DNA of 64,000 nt from Blumeriella jaapii (taxonomy: Eukaryota; Ascomycota; Leotiomycetes; Helotiales; Drepanopezizaceae), in the NCBI GenBank assembly GCA_009599575.1, contig VWND01000069.1, forward strand, positions 248,001 through 312,000, written 5' to 3'. A program made the translations under genes and the position numbers. The notes under the pieces are model-generated. The model saw only the letters and a program-made list of their open reading frames with translations. It was not told the origin of the DNA and searched no databases. How positions within the stretch are numbered: the stretch's first letter is position 1; every line of letters starts with the position of its first letter. This document shows, one piece after another, positions 23,057 through 32,862 of the stretch.

Positions 23057-23653
23057 CACCAGGATTTAGACTTGAAATGGCCTCTACCGGGCCGAGCGAA
23101 TCGAAGAGATACCTCTTGCAACCAGCTCATGAGATTGCCTCAAACCTGGTCGAGGTGGCAATTCTTTGTCGACATTTGGCTTTGGATCACGTCGAAGTTA
23201 CGAAGCCATTAGCGACAAGATGGGTTGCCTTTCGGCGTTAAGTTTTGCCGCCCGTGCGGTGATCGCCTTTGTATATAGAGGTAAGCAATGAATTGCAAAA
23301 CAAACATTTTTTTACTGGAATTATTACCTTTTGCATTAGATAGTTCTCTAGCCTCTTTGCTCGGAATCATCACACAGGTTTTCCACATTCACAGCAGTGA
23401 ATAAAAGCAGGTACCCTTGTCGCTTTTAAATGTCTCGCTTTTAATTGTCACGCTTTGGAAACCCTTTGTTCCAGGAATTTCTCTCTTACAGAGTCAAGGC
23501 AATTTCTTATTCATCCGATGGTGAATGCTCCCCGATCTGAGATGCTCCGGCCTTCCATTATGGTATGAAAGCTCCCTGGAATTACACAAGACCAATGTCC
23601 AGATGCTTTTGCCTAGCTATCACGTCAAGTCCAAACTCCGAATCCAAATTCTT
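23057..23653. other. Intergenic, AT-richer, no supported gene
   Basis: About 600 bp between the start of the RING gene and the stop of PRP19. It is AT-richer than its neighbours and contains CGCTTTTAA repeats near 23418-23455. No gene is seen. Confidence 0.5.
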
Positions 23654-25285
23654 TCATCCGAGCACCGTTACAACCCCCTCGCCGTTCACTGTGATCAAAG
23701 TCTTCGCTTCTGGTCCCCACTCAAGAGCTGTAGCAGGAACACCAATGCTGATGACATCCGACCACGACTTTGAGGACTTGGTGTACTGCGAGATGGTAAA
23801 GCCACCGGGTCCTGCAGCAGCCAAATACTGGCCAGTGTAGTCCCATCGAATGCTGTCGACCTGTCCACCAATCTCCAGCGTCTTGGCCTTCGCAGCCTCA
23901 CCCTCCTTTCGTAAGTCAAAAATAACGACACTGTTGGATGCTTCCGCAACAGCCGCAAACCAAATACCATTCTCAGAGAAGGCCAGATCTTGGATTGGGC
24001 CTCCCAGCTCGAAATTAGCAGCACTCTCGCCGGACTTGACATGGAACAGCTTGATTTGGCCATCGGCGCCTCCAGTTGCAAATAGATGGCCGTCGGGGTG
24101 GAAAGCAGCAACGTTGAGAGCTGTTGAGGGTTAGCTCTGCGGAGACGCTAGATTCCGAGGTGTTCTCACCCGAATCTGTATAGACCTGAGTGACTGCTTT
24201 GCCAGAAGGTAAGTCATAAAATACGAAGCTCTTATCAACGCCAACAGATGCCAGAATGTCACCGCTAGGGTGCAAAGCTAAAGCGTTGGCACTTCCTGCG
24301 TGCGAGGTGAACGTGACCTCGTTGTCACCAAACACCTTACCGCTCCAGATGATGTCGAGACGATGGGTTGGCTTCCGTACCAGACTGCATCCGTAACAGC
24401 ACTTCCAGCCTTAAATGATCGTTGCACTTTGTTCTCGGGGATTGAATAAACACCGGCGACACCCTCGGATCCTCCAACAATGATTAGCTGGCCAGCCTCG
24501 TCTACGGCCAGGGAGGTAGCGCCAGCATAGAGAGGTTCTGACGCAGTCGTAATTGCAAACTTCTCGATAGACTCCGCGTCCGCCCAATCCTTTGGCACGG
24601 GTCGCTTCCGTCGGCTTTTCGAGAGCCTATGAATGTGTTAAATGCTGAACGGCGTACTAGAGACACTGCAAGGCATACTTCTCTTGTGTAGCATCAACCT
24701 TGGCCGCGAGCTCCTCTGGAAGGCCTTGGCTATCGATCTGCATCGCGTCCCCGTTCCCAGAACTTCCAGCCCCGACGGTGACCTTGGACAACGCATCCCG
24801 AGCCTCGTCGCGGTCTCTGCTTAACCTGGCAATAACCCGGACCGCAGCATCGTGTTGGTATAGCGCCGTGGCCAATTCCTGTCTCGTCTGCTGGAGTTGT
24901 TGGCGCAAGGTGAAAGATTCGAGGGCCAGCGCATCCCATTCGTTTTGGAAGGTCGAGAGGAGAGATGGGATGGAGGTCAGGGTGGGAGGTCGAGGAGTGA
25001 CAATTCTGGCGGACTTCAGGTCGATCAGATCCTCCACTTCCAGATCTTCTCCATTGACTGGATCTTTATGATTCTCCGAGATGTATGCCTCAATCAGGCG
25101 CTTCTCGTAGACATTTCCTGGAGCTGGTCAGTCTCGCAGATCCTATCGGCATGTGGTCGAGTCGTCCTACCTGATTTCGAGGAAGCAACAGGGTGCTGGG
25201 GAGCTTCTCCGGAGACTGTGAAGAGTCAGTCGCGTCCCATATCAGTTTATATACCTGCGCGAATCGACCTACTTGAGCACAGCAT
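23654..25285 (-). CDS. PRP19: Pre-mRNA-processing factor 19 (U-box/WD40), frame broken once
   Basis: Exons 25285-25273, 25215-25171, 25117-24679, 24626-24170 and 24120-23654. The U-box starts at residue 1 (MLCSISGEAPQHPVASSKSG then NVYEKRLIEAYISENH), followed by a coiled-coil segment (TFQNEWDALALESFTLRQQL), the linker ending in RRKRPVPKDW, and WD40 repeats to the C-terminus (SIRWDYTGQYLAAAGPGGFT). PRP19 is an essential E3 ligase core of the NTC spliceosome complex. Every splice phase closes, but exon lengths sum to 1421, one short of a multiple of three. The frame shifts at about 24336-24341, where SSGAV must continue as KVFGDNEVTF. A single missing base explains this. As PRP19 is essential, a sequencing/assembly error is the first suspect. 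It is head-to-head with the OHCU decarboxylase gene. Confidence 0.93.
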
Positions 25286-25512
25286 CATAAATCACGTCGG
25301 GGGTTGAAGTCTGGACTTGGGCGCATCAGCTTCCAAACACTGCAGCTGCAGCTTTCTTGTCGCTGCTGAAAATAAAGCATGGGCGCTAGTGGAGCTTGGC
25401 GGTGTCGAGGTTCTTCATCACTAGAGTGCCTTATCTCAGGCACAAACCTCAAGCAATCCTCCGTCTTCCCATTGATTTTTATATTTCAACGGATTGCCTA
25501 TGCTTGCTGAAA
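25286..25512. promoter_or_regulatory. Short bidirectional promoter between PRP19 and OHCU decarboxylase
   Basis: Only 227 bp separate the two divergent start codons, so the basal promoters must be shared or overlap. No specific operator is recognised. Confidence 0.45.
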
Positions 25513-26151
25513 ATGACCAAGCTCCAACTCCCACCTATTCAAAGTGTTCCCTCTCTATCCACCGTTGATCAAGCATCTGTTCTCGATGCACTCTTTGAAC
25601 CCTGTGATGCTCTCCACACACTTTCACTCAGCCTTCTTCATACGGAGTCGTTCTCATCCTACAATGATCTCGTTGCCCGCGTGGGGATGCAACTGACCAA
25701 GCTGGCGAAAGGCCCGTCAAAAAGTGACACAGATCGGCTCGACAAGATCCTGGGAGCTCATCCGAGACTGGGGGCAAAGAAAGTCAACAGTGCTCAGTCA
25801 CAGGCAGAGCAAGCTCAGTTGAACACAGGTGGCGAGGAAGAGGCAGCGAAGCTCAGGGATCTAAATGATGAATACGAGAGAACTTTTCCGGGCCTGAGAT
25901 ATGTGTATGAAATGGCCCCTACATGCCACGGCTGTGCTGATGAACTGCAGAGTATTTGTGAACGGGAGATCACGCCCTGTCATAATGGAGAACATGAGAT
26001 CGAGGATGGATCGAGGAGACATCGATCTCGAGAGAGAGGAAGCTATTAAAGTATGAATTACAGCATCTGTCTTGAACACTGCTCACACCCGTAGCAGGCA
26101 ATGTGCGACATCGCGGTGGATCGTGCCGGCAAACTCCAACAAACACCATAG
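25513..26151 (+). CDS. OHCU decarboxylase (uric acid degradation)
   Basis: Exons 25513-25904, 25951-26050 and 26098-26151 give 181 residues, with introns of 46 and 47 nt. The enzyme converts 2-oxo-4-hydroxy-4-carboxy-5-ureidoimidazoline to (S)-allantoin, the last step of urate oxidation. The signature HPRLGAKK holds the catalytic His83. NSAQSQAEQ, LNDEYERTFPGLRYVVFVNG, RSRPVIMENM and the closing EEAIKAMCDIAVDRAGKL match the family in order and spacing. I chose the donor GTATGA over an overlapping GTGTAT because only it restores LRYVVFVNG. Purine genes are not clustered nearby in this window. It ends GKLQQTP, without a classical peroxisomal signal. Confidence 0.93.
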
Positions 26152-26462
26152 AAATGCATCTATCCAAACATTTCAATGCCTACCAGACAACTTTGTGAAC
26201 TCCAACCACGCCCTGAATACAAGCCTAGCACCCGAGAGCCTCTAACCTTGGGATGTCGATGGAGTGCCACCGGCGAATCTGTCACATTCTCCCACTGTGT
26301 TGTCATCCGAAAATTCATTGCACCGCACGTCTGCACCGCACGTCCCACATTGTCTCAAGTGTTGACGGGATGGTCGAGTGCGAATCGGGCGGTGGAAGCG
26401 ACACGGGCTTTCCTCATCCAATTCGCTCCATGTCCAGGCCGTTCGGCAGCTCAACTTCCAAA

Positions 26463-27239
26463 TCAGTCTCGGATCTGGACGAACAAGCCTTCTCCTTGCT
26501 GATCTTCTTTTAACATCTCGGTGATCGACTCTTCAGGTGGCGATGGTGGCTCGTCAGGCAAGTCCGCCGAATGAATGTCATCGATAGTAGCCAGACAATC
26601 ACCCAAAGCCTCGTCTTCGTCCCGGGCAATCGTCGGTTCCATGATGTTGAAGTCGCTATAGATCATGGATCCTGATTCGTCATCAAGGAACTCGTCTTCC
26701 AAGTCTAACGCATCGTAATTTGACAGCCCAAGCGGAGAAGGCGGATGTGGTCTATCGGTATATCGAGGCTTTGGAAGCACGATCTCTCGACGGAGAGACA
26801 GCTTCTCTCCTGTCTTCTCTTGCTCGATACGCATCGAGTCCCTGGCGGCGTCTATACGCCTTCGGATCCGGTTCATGATGGCAGCTTTCCTCATCATGTT
26901 CCTGCCCAACGCCTTGCCCATGGCTCCCCATACTGGAATCTTGCTCATGCCACGACTAACGATGTTCGTTGCCGGTTGCGAGAAGGGCCGACTGAGGCGA
27001 GAAGTGATCAAATCCGAGCGCAAACGTCTCTTCTTCCTCCCCTCATTTCCGGCTCCATCGACATCAGACAGCGCTCGACGACGCTTGAAAGATCGAGCGA
27101 GCCGCACCGGCGTCGATGCTCGCCGGTCGAACGAGAGCTTGATCGACGGGCTCGAGGAAAATCTAAAGGCAAACGTATCTCTCGGAGGGTCTTTGCCGAA
27201 AAAGCAGTGTACCATGCTCACGCTCACGCTCACGCTCAC
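26463..27239 (-). CDS. Conserved basic fungal protein of unknown function
   Basis: An intronless frame of 258 residues. The first residues (MSVSVSVSM) come from a CTCACG hexamer repeat, so the true start may be the second ATG, eight codons in, near 27215, giving MVHCFFGKDPPRDTFAF. A very basic centre (RKKRRLRSDLITSRLSRPFS, PATNIVSRGMSK, GRNMMRKAAIMNRIRRR) is followed by an acidic tail rich in Asp/Glu (DALDLEDEFLDDESGSMIY). I know this architecture as a conserved, uncharacterised ascomycete protein; nuclear location is likely from the basic run. No enzyme motif is seen. It is convergent with the OHCU gene. Confidence 0.75.
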   Translation of the reverse strand: MSVSVSVSMVHCFFGKDPPRDTFAFRFSSSPSIKLSFDRRASTPVRLARSFKRRRALSDVDGAGNEGRKKRRLRSDLITSRLSRPFSQPATNIVSRGMSKIPVWGAMGKALGRNMMRKAAIMNRIRRRIDAARDSMRIEQEKTGEKLSLRREIVLPKPRYTDRPHPPSPLGLSNYDALDLEDEFLDDESGSMIYSDFNIMEPTIARDEDEALGDCLATIDDIHSADLPDEPPSPPEESITEMLKEDQQGEGLFVQIRD

Positions 27240-28100
27240 GTGTGCTGGAGCCTGGTACTGTAACTCCAGGTGTGGAACGGATCGACGTCGATTAGATTAG
27301 ATGGTAGTCTTCATCCTTTCCACGAACATCAGGACTTGTTTGCACTCGCTCATTGAGAAGGTTGACGGCTGGACGACGACGAAGCTTTGGCCGCGCCTGA
27401 CCCAAGAGCGACGAGAGGACAGAGGAAAAACGGATGTCAAGAAGAACAATTTGGAACTTATGAACTCAGTGACGAAGCGGATCCGCTGGTGGCACCGGCC
27501 GGGGCTGAACCTGGCAACTCCACTCTCCCGCACTTGCTCAGCATGGGGAATGTGCGGGGAAGCAGGGAATGCCTGTGAGATTCAAAGTTAGTCAGTGTAT
27601 TACAACTCGTATACTTCGTACCAAGGCAATACTGACTGTGCTGTACATACGGTACGGTGCTGTGCGGTACTGTGCTGTGCTGCTCAGTGACTTGGCAGGA
27701 TGATCACGATCATGACTAAGGAAAGTAAACAAACGGTCACGAGCGCAACTCTCCGAAAAGTAAGTTCTTCTTGGAAATCCCACTACGCGACTGGATCACC
27801 ACCGGCTCATTCAGCATCAGCCCTGAGGCTGGACATGATGCCAACAAGCGAGAAAAGACCGGCTGCATGGGGGTTGGCATCACGCCCATTCGTCCATGTG
27901 CCAGACCCGGCAACGCAGGCCCAGCGTCCCGGTGTGCGCACGTATCGAGGACACCGCAAATGAGACGACGGCCAGTAATCAGAGCCCAAGTTGGCAGCTC
28001 CCCACGCGACTCGCAGGCTTGACGACGAGTCTTCGAGGGAGTGTTCGGAAGCAGAGGCACCGACACGGAGAAAAACTTGGTATCGTGGTCTTCGTTCCAT
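27240..28100. other. Intergenic with one isolated GTAC-type repeat patch
   Basis: About 860 bp downstream of RRB1 and upstream of the basic protein gene. A TACGGTACGGTGC/TGTGC patch lies at about 27640-27685, an outlier from the main repeat blocks. Frames in 27700-28110 have no domain signal. Confidence 0.5.
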
Positions 28101-29643
28101 CTAAACACTAATAGTCTTGAAGACGTTGAAAGCCTCGCCAGTACCTACCAAGCATCCGGGAATCTGCGGGTGAAAGTGCAGCTCCTTAACCTTCTCCATG
28201 TAATGCACAAAGAGCAACTGCGGAGGCACCTCTGTCACACCAGCCGTATCCTTGCTCTCCTCGTCGTCAAGCTCGACGGCCAGATCCCACAGCGTGAGCG
28301 TATCATCGCCCGCAGCAACTGCCACAATACTGTCATCGGTAGGATGCCACTCTACGCTCGTAATTTGCTCCTTGTGAAAGTTGAAGCTCGCTACCGGGGT
28401 CGGCTTGGGGGCTGCAGCCGAGGTGTTTGGCTTCCATTGACGAAGGTCCCAGACGGCCCAGACTCCATCGTCGGCGCCGGAAGCGAGCAGATGCGAGGTC
28501 TGGTGAGACCAGGACATGACGTTCACGTCCGTATCGCTGACTTGCACGCTCAGGGCCGCCGTCTTGCTCTTGCTCCGGACATCCCAGACCTTGATGGTGC
28601 CATCACTTGATGCCGAAGCAAAGACGTTCCGCTCGGAAGGACTCCATTGCAGCTCCTCGACACTGCCGGTGTGGCCCGTGAAGGGACGCGAATCGGTTTC
28701 CCAGCGCTCGCCGTCGGTTCGTGTCGTCACGTAGATCTTGCCATCGTTGTCACCCGTAATCAGCTTTCCGCTGGGAAACAGAGGCGACCAGTCGATGCCA
28801 TACCCTTCCGACTTGTGCATCTTGAGTGTGGATATGGGTTTGTTTTGCTGTGGGGTAATGATCGTTCCAGGGGTATCAAAAGAGGCGAGATGTGGGGTAA
28901 CATCGTGGATGAGAACCTGGCCGGCTTCAGTCATCGAAGCCGTCAGCGTCGTCGGGGGCTTCGAGGAATTCGGAGCTGGGATTTGATGCGCGCGAATGCG
29001 GTTCGTAGCAGACGTGAAGGGGATCGATGCAGACTCGAGAATCGGGTCCCCGTCTTCGTCCTCGTCCTCGTCGGAATCCGACTCCTCTTGGCTCCGCTCC
29101 ATTCTGCCCAGGCCGCTGAACTTCATCACCATCAGCTGGTTCTCCTTCGACCGTCTACCCTCAGCTTGTGTTCCTGCCACGGCATACATGGTCGCGGGGT
29201 ACATTTTCCGGTTGTCTCCCAGGCTGTCTTTGACGATGTCGAAGGAAAGGCAGGGCCACGGCGTGCTCAAGGCGTGTAGCATTTCGTACGTAGAAAGATC
29301 CGGCGACAACGTCTGGCCCGGCTCCAGCTTACTTCTGCCAACAATGAACGTCTGTTGGTCCACGTCCATGGCTTCTGAGGAAAGGTTAGTTAACAGCCCA
29401 ACTCTGCGCCCACGAGCATTGAGAACCCAGGATCTACCAACCAGCTTTTTCCTCGGCCTCTCTCTCGTCATCCGGTCTGCCATCAACTCCGGCCTCCAGT
29501 ATCTCATCTTCACTCTCGTACTCGTCCTCAAACTCGTCCTCAAACTCGCCAACCTCATCGTCCAGAGCTGGCTTCTCCTGGCGCTCGCCACCTTTCAGAG
29601 AAACGCCCCCGTTCTCATGTTCTTCCGCGGGTCGTTTCGCCAT
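28101..29643 (-). CDS. RRB1: Ribosome assembly protein RRB1 (glutamate-rich WD repeat, GRWD1 family)
   Basis: Exons 29643-29442 and 29374-28101 give 491 residues; the intron is 67 nt with a CTAAC branch site. The acidic N-terminus (VGEFEDEFEDEYESEDE) precedes the family segment QTFIVGRSKLEPGQTLSPDL and STYEMLHALSTPWPCLSFDI, then WD40 repeats such as HKSEGYGIDWSP, GHTGSVEELQWSPSERNVFA, GTIKVWDVR, GVWAVWDLRQW and TSVEWHPTDDS. RRB1 is a dedicated chaperone of ribosomal protein uL3 and is needed for 60S assembly in the nucleus. The acidic stretch 'DSDEDEDEDGD' interrupts the WD region as in orthologues. It is divergent from MRP17. Confidence 0.95.
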
Positions 29644-29863
29644 CTTGTAGCCCGAATGCTTCTGCGGTGAATGCTCAGTACAAGTTGGACGGGATCTTGT
29701 GGAAAATCTCGATCTATTTCTTATCGAGAACGCAATCGTGCGGCCCCCCACTTTATTTTTCTGCGTCCGGATAAACGTAACACCGCTTGACTCCAGGCCC
29801 GTACAGTACATCGTCGTAGATGCTTCTCCACCAAGAGGATCTCTATCGAACGCAGCCGTCAAG
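29644..29863. promoter_or_regulatory. Bidirectional promoter between RRB1 and MRP17
   Basis: A 220-bp gap separates the divergent starts of a cytosolic ribosome-assembly gene and a mitoribosomal gene. No named element could be assigned. Confidence 0.45.
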
Positions 29864-30365
29864 ATGCTGTACGAGCTCATAGCAATCGTAAGCCCTGCGT
29901 CCGAATCCCCACGCCTCACCAAACACCAACTGACACGAACCCAGGTCCGCCCCAACAACCTCGCCGAGGTCAAAGAGTAAGGAAGCACCGCCGCCAGTCT
30001 CGCTCGCCCTCCATCCACATCCATCTCGCGACGAGCACGCTGCTAAAGCACGAAACCCACACAGGATCGCGCGCACGACGGGCTCCCTCATCCTCCAGAA
30101 CGGCGGCACGATCCGCGGCATCCGCAACTGGGGCGTGTGGAGTCTGCCCAAGCGCACGCGCAAGCACCAGGCCCTCTACACCGACGGTCACTACTTCATC
30201 ATGCGGTACGACGCCTCGAGCAAGGTCCAGGACGACGTGCGGAAGACGCTGGGCCTGGATCCGCGCATGATCAAGTTCAGCTCGGTCAAGTTGGGAGATG
30301 GGACGCTGGAGACCCTGAGCAGAATTGGAGGCGAGATTCCCTGGCAGACGAGAGAGGAGTTCTGA
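29864..30365 (+). CDS. MRP17: Mitochondrial small-subunit ribosomal protein bS6m
   Basis: Exons 29864-29887, 29945-29976 and 30065-30365 give 118 residues. The sequence MLYELIAIV followed by RPNNLAEVKEIARTTGSLIL, QNGGTIRGIRNWGVWSLPKR, HYFIMRYDASSKVQDDVRKT and LGLDPRMIKFSSVKLG is the bS6 fold as found in yeast Mrp17. Two very short 5' exons (24 and 32 nt) would be missed by simple gene callers. It acts in the mitochondrial ribosome. The name follows the yeast gene. Confidence 0.93.
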
Positions 30366-30578
30366 GCGTGCGAGGAGGAGGGATCTGTATACTAGGGCAT
30401 TGCACGGCGAATGGGGTATCTGGTATGATGAGTGCATGTGGTGTAAGTTCAGGCAAAGCACGACGAAGGGCCGAATCGCCATCATCAATGCATTTTGGTT
30501 TATTATCACATAGTATTATCTCCTCTCATGACGCCTTCGTGCAGCCCGCTCGAGCAATCAAAAGAACCAACGCCCCCT

Positions 30579-32388
30579 CTAATCGGTCTCCATGGTATCT
30601 GGCTTGAGCCCCTTTTCCTTTTGTGCATATTCTACGAACTGGTCGATAATTCCGGGCCAAGCACTGTCCTCACTCCAGAAGGTCAGATTCTCATCGGCCA
30701 TCACCTTCTCGAAGAACACCTCGGTCTGGTTCCACAAATCTTTGTTGACACTCTTGTTCCAGTGCTGTTGCATGAAATCGGTCCATAGCTCGGTCCAGTG
30801 GACAAGATCGGTGACCCATTGCATACCCGGAGGGCTGAATAGAACCTGCCAATACGCGATAGCACTCTCAAGCGGTAGCGCCTTCTGACCCTTCTCTTTG
30901 GAAGAGATGAAGGTGTTCTTGTAAACTCTCTTGAACAGATCAATGTCGGACGAGAGCAGTTTGACCTGACTCGCGAGATATTCTCTTTGTTTCTGGATGG
31001 TGTCTGCGCTGTGAAGTACATTAGCAAGGATCTAATCGTGGTAGCAAGAGAAAAATACCCGATTCTACTCCATGCCTCGACAAACGCAACCTTGGACATC
31101 TCCCCCATGGCAGGTGCTTTGATAATCTCAAACAAAACCAAGTGTTCTGCGTTCTCCAGGCTCGCATTCACGTCGTTGCAGTACTGCATGGTACCCTCGA
31201 CGCTGGTTTGACCTTCATCATCGGTTGGAACTGATAACAATTGTAAGACCAATCAAAACTTGATGGATTGATGGTTCTTACGCCGATACTTTTCAAACAG
31301 CTTTCCTAACGCCTCGACCGATTTTGAAGATGGTGTTGACACGTTGGTAACAAAGTAACTATTCCGAAATGCAGTTAGTAATCTTTCTCCTGCACCTCGG
31401 CTGGTCTGAAGTCGAGCTAGTTGAAGGCCGGTGTGGGTTTCGTAGGTAGAGATGGAATTTGACCCTTTCTTGCAGCCTCCTTGGGCAGTTTCAACACTGG
31501 TGTTAAGGCTTGGGTTGATTCTGGAGCGGTGTTGATCCTGAACATCAAGACCGATCTAGAAAAGAAAAGGGAAACGCAACTAGATCGGGGGCATCTTCAT
31601 CTTTTGGGACTTTTTCGCCGGCTTGCTGACTCTGCCATCTCTCCCAGCCATTGCGTCTTCCAAACTGTATGCAAGGTATGAAATGTTGAAAGCAATACTG
31701 TGAGGATTGTATGAAGTGTGAATGCTTGGAGGCTCCTCCGAGCACCTTCTGCCATGACATGAACCAAGGCTTCCTGAGGAAAGAGAAACCCCTTGAAGCT
31801 GCAAAGCGGAACACCGGGGTCGCAGTGACTCTTGCCCGGGATATACATCCTTTGACACCGACGCAAGCCTGCTCGTATCTTCATAAAGCGCTAGAAACGA
31901 TCTGTATATATGCCAGGGGCTCATCTCAACAGCACGCCGTCGAACTTATGGGAGTTGACCCGGCATCGTTGCACTTGCTGATTCTCGAACTTCGGTCTTC
32001 TTTCTGCTCCACTCGACGTGGTGATAATGGGCGGGTTGGATCTTGTCCGCTCCACTCCCAATCTTCTGTACTTGCAGTCGATTAAATAAGTTGTCGCGCG
32101 ACATCAGGCAGACAAGTACCGGCTCATGCGCCCGATCTGATTCCATCTTTGAGCTCCTCTGCTGACTTTGCACGTCCTATGAAACGTTCCCTTACCTCTC
32201 ACAAGCAACATCCAGTCTCCAGTTCGAGGCCTTGAGCGTCTGCAAAGCAGATCGGTCAGCCTCCCCGTTCTTCTTCTTCAGGGCAAGGCAGTGGAAAGCG
32301 AACTTACCTTGTAAGCTACCTTTTCATTGGAGCCAGTGAACGAGATAAAGTCGTTGATAAGTTGCTTTTGTGAGACTTTGGACGACAT
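30579..32388 (-). CDS. DCN1: DCN1-type cullin neddylation factor
   Basis: Exons 32388-32308, 32239-32196, 31358-31282, 31230-31059 and 31008-30579 give 267 residues. The UBA-like N-terminus spans exons 1-3 (MSSKVSQKQLINDFISFTGS then NEKVAYK, TLKASNWRLDVACESYF). The PONY domain follows: KLFEKYR, LVLFEIIKAPAMGEMSKVAF, SRIGADTIQKQREYLASQ, PLESAIAYWQVLFSPPG, LWTDFMQQHWNKSVNKDLWN and AWPGIIDQFVEYAQ. DCN1 is the scaffold-type E3 for Nedd8 transfer to cullins. Four introns; three are 49-68 nt but intron 2 is 837 nt (32195-31359), unusual here. It converges with MRP17. Confidence 0.92.
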
Positions 32389-32574
32389 TGTGAAGTTGTG
32401 TGAGGATATGTGAAGTTGTGTGAAGTTGGCGGACTAGAGGAGGTCCATCTGCCCGAGGAGAGTTGAGCTGGACTTCGAGTGAGTGGCAGCCTTGCTCTCT
32501 TGATACAGTAGAAGTCCCAGGTAGCCCCACCACCGTATCTTATCGGGCGGGAGCGGGCTGGCGGGGTAAGTTAA

Positions 32575-32632
32575 TACTGACTGTACAGTACAGTACAGTA
32601 CATAGCTGCATAAGTGCTTTACAGTACAGAGG
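32575..32632. repeat. Isolated GTAC-type repeat between DCN1 and MVP1
   Basis: TGTACAGTACAGTACAGTAC and a nearby second patch lie in the promoter region of DCN1. The rest of 32389-32862 shows no gene. Confidence 0.7.
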
Positions 32633-32862
32633 CTTTATGAAGTGAATAGCAAGTAGAGTCACTTGGTTATCGACAATCCATAAGAGTCACGTCCATACTG
32701 TAATTATTGACTCCAACACGTATTACTCACCCGGTCCTGCAAACGATACCTATACAAGCGCTAATTGCACCACCAAAACCCAGACCGGATGCCCCTTCAT
32801 CATGCCCTGCAGAGAGATCTGGATGCAGCGAATCCCTCTGACCCCAGAAAGTACACATTAGA

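Noticed and set aside
28647..29670. Long plus-strand frames antisense to RRB1
   Set aside because: Shadows of a well-supported WD40 gene.
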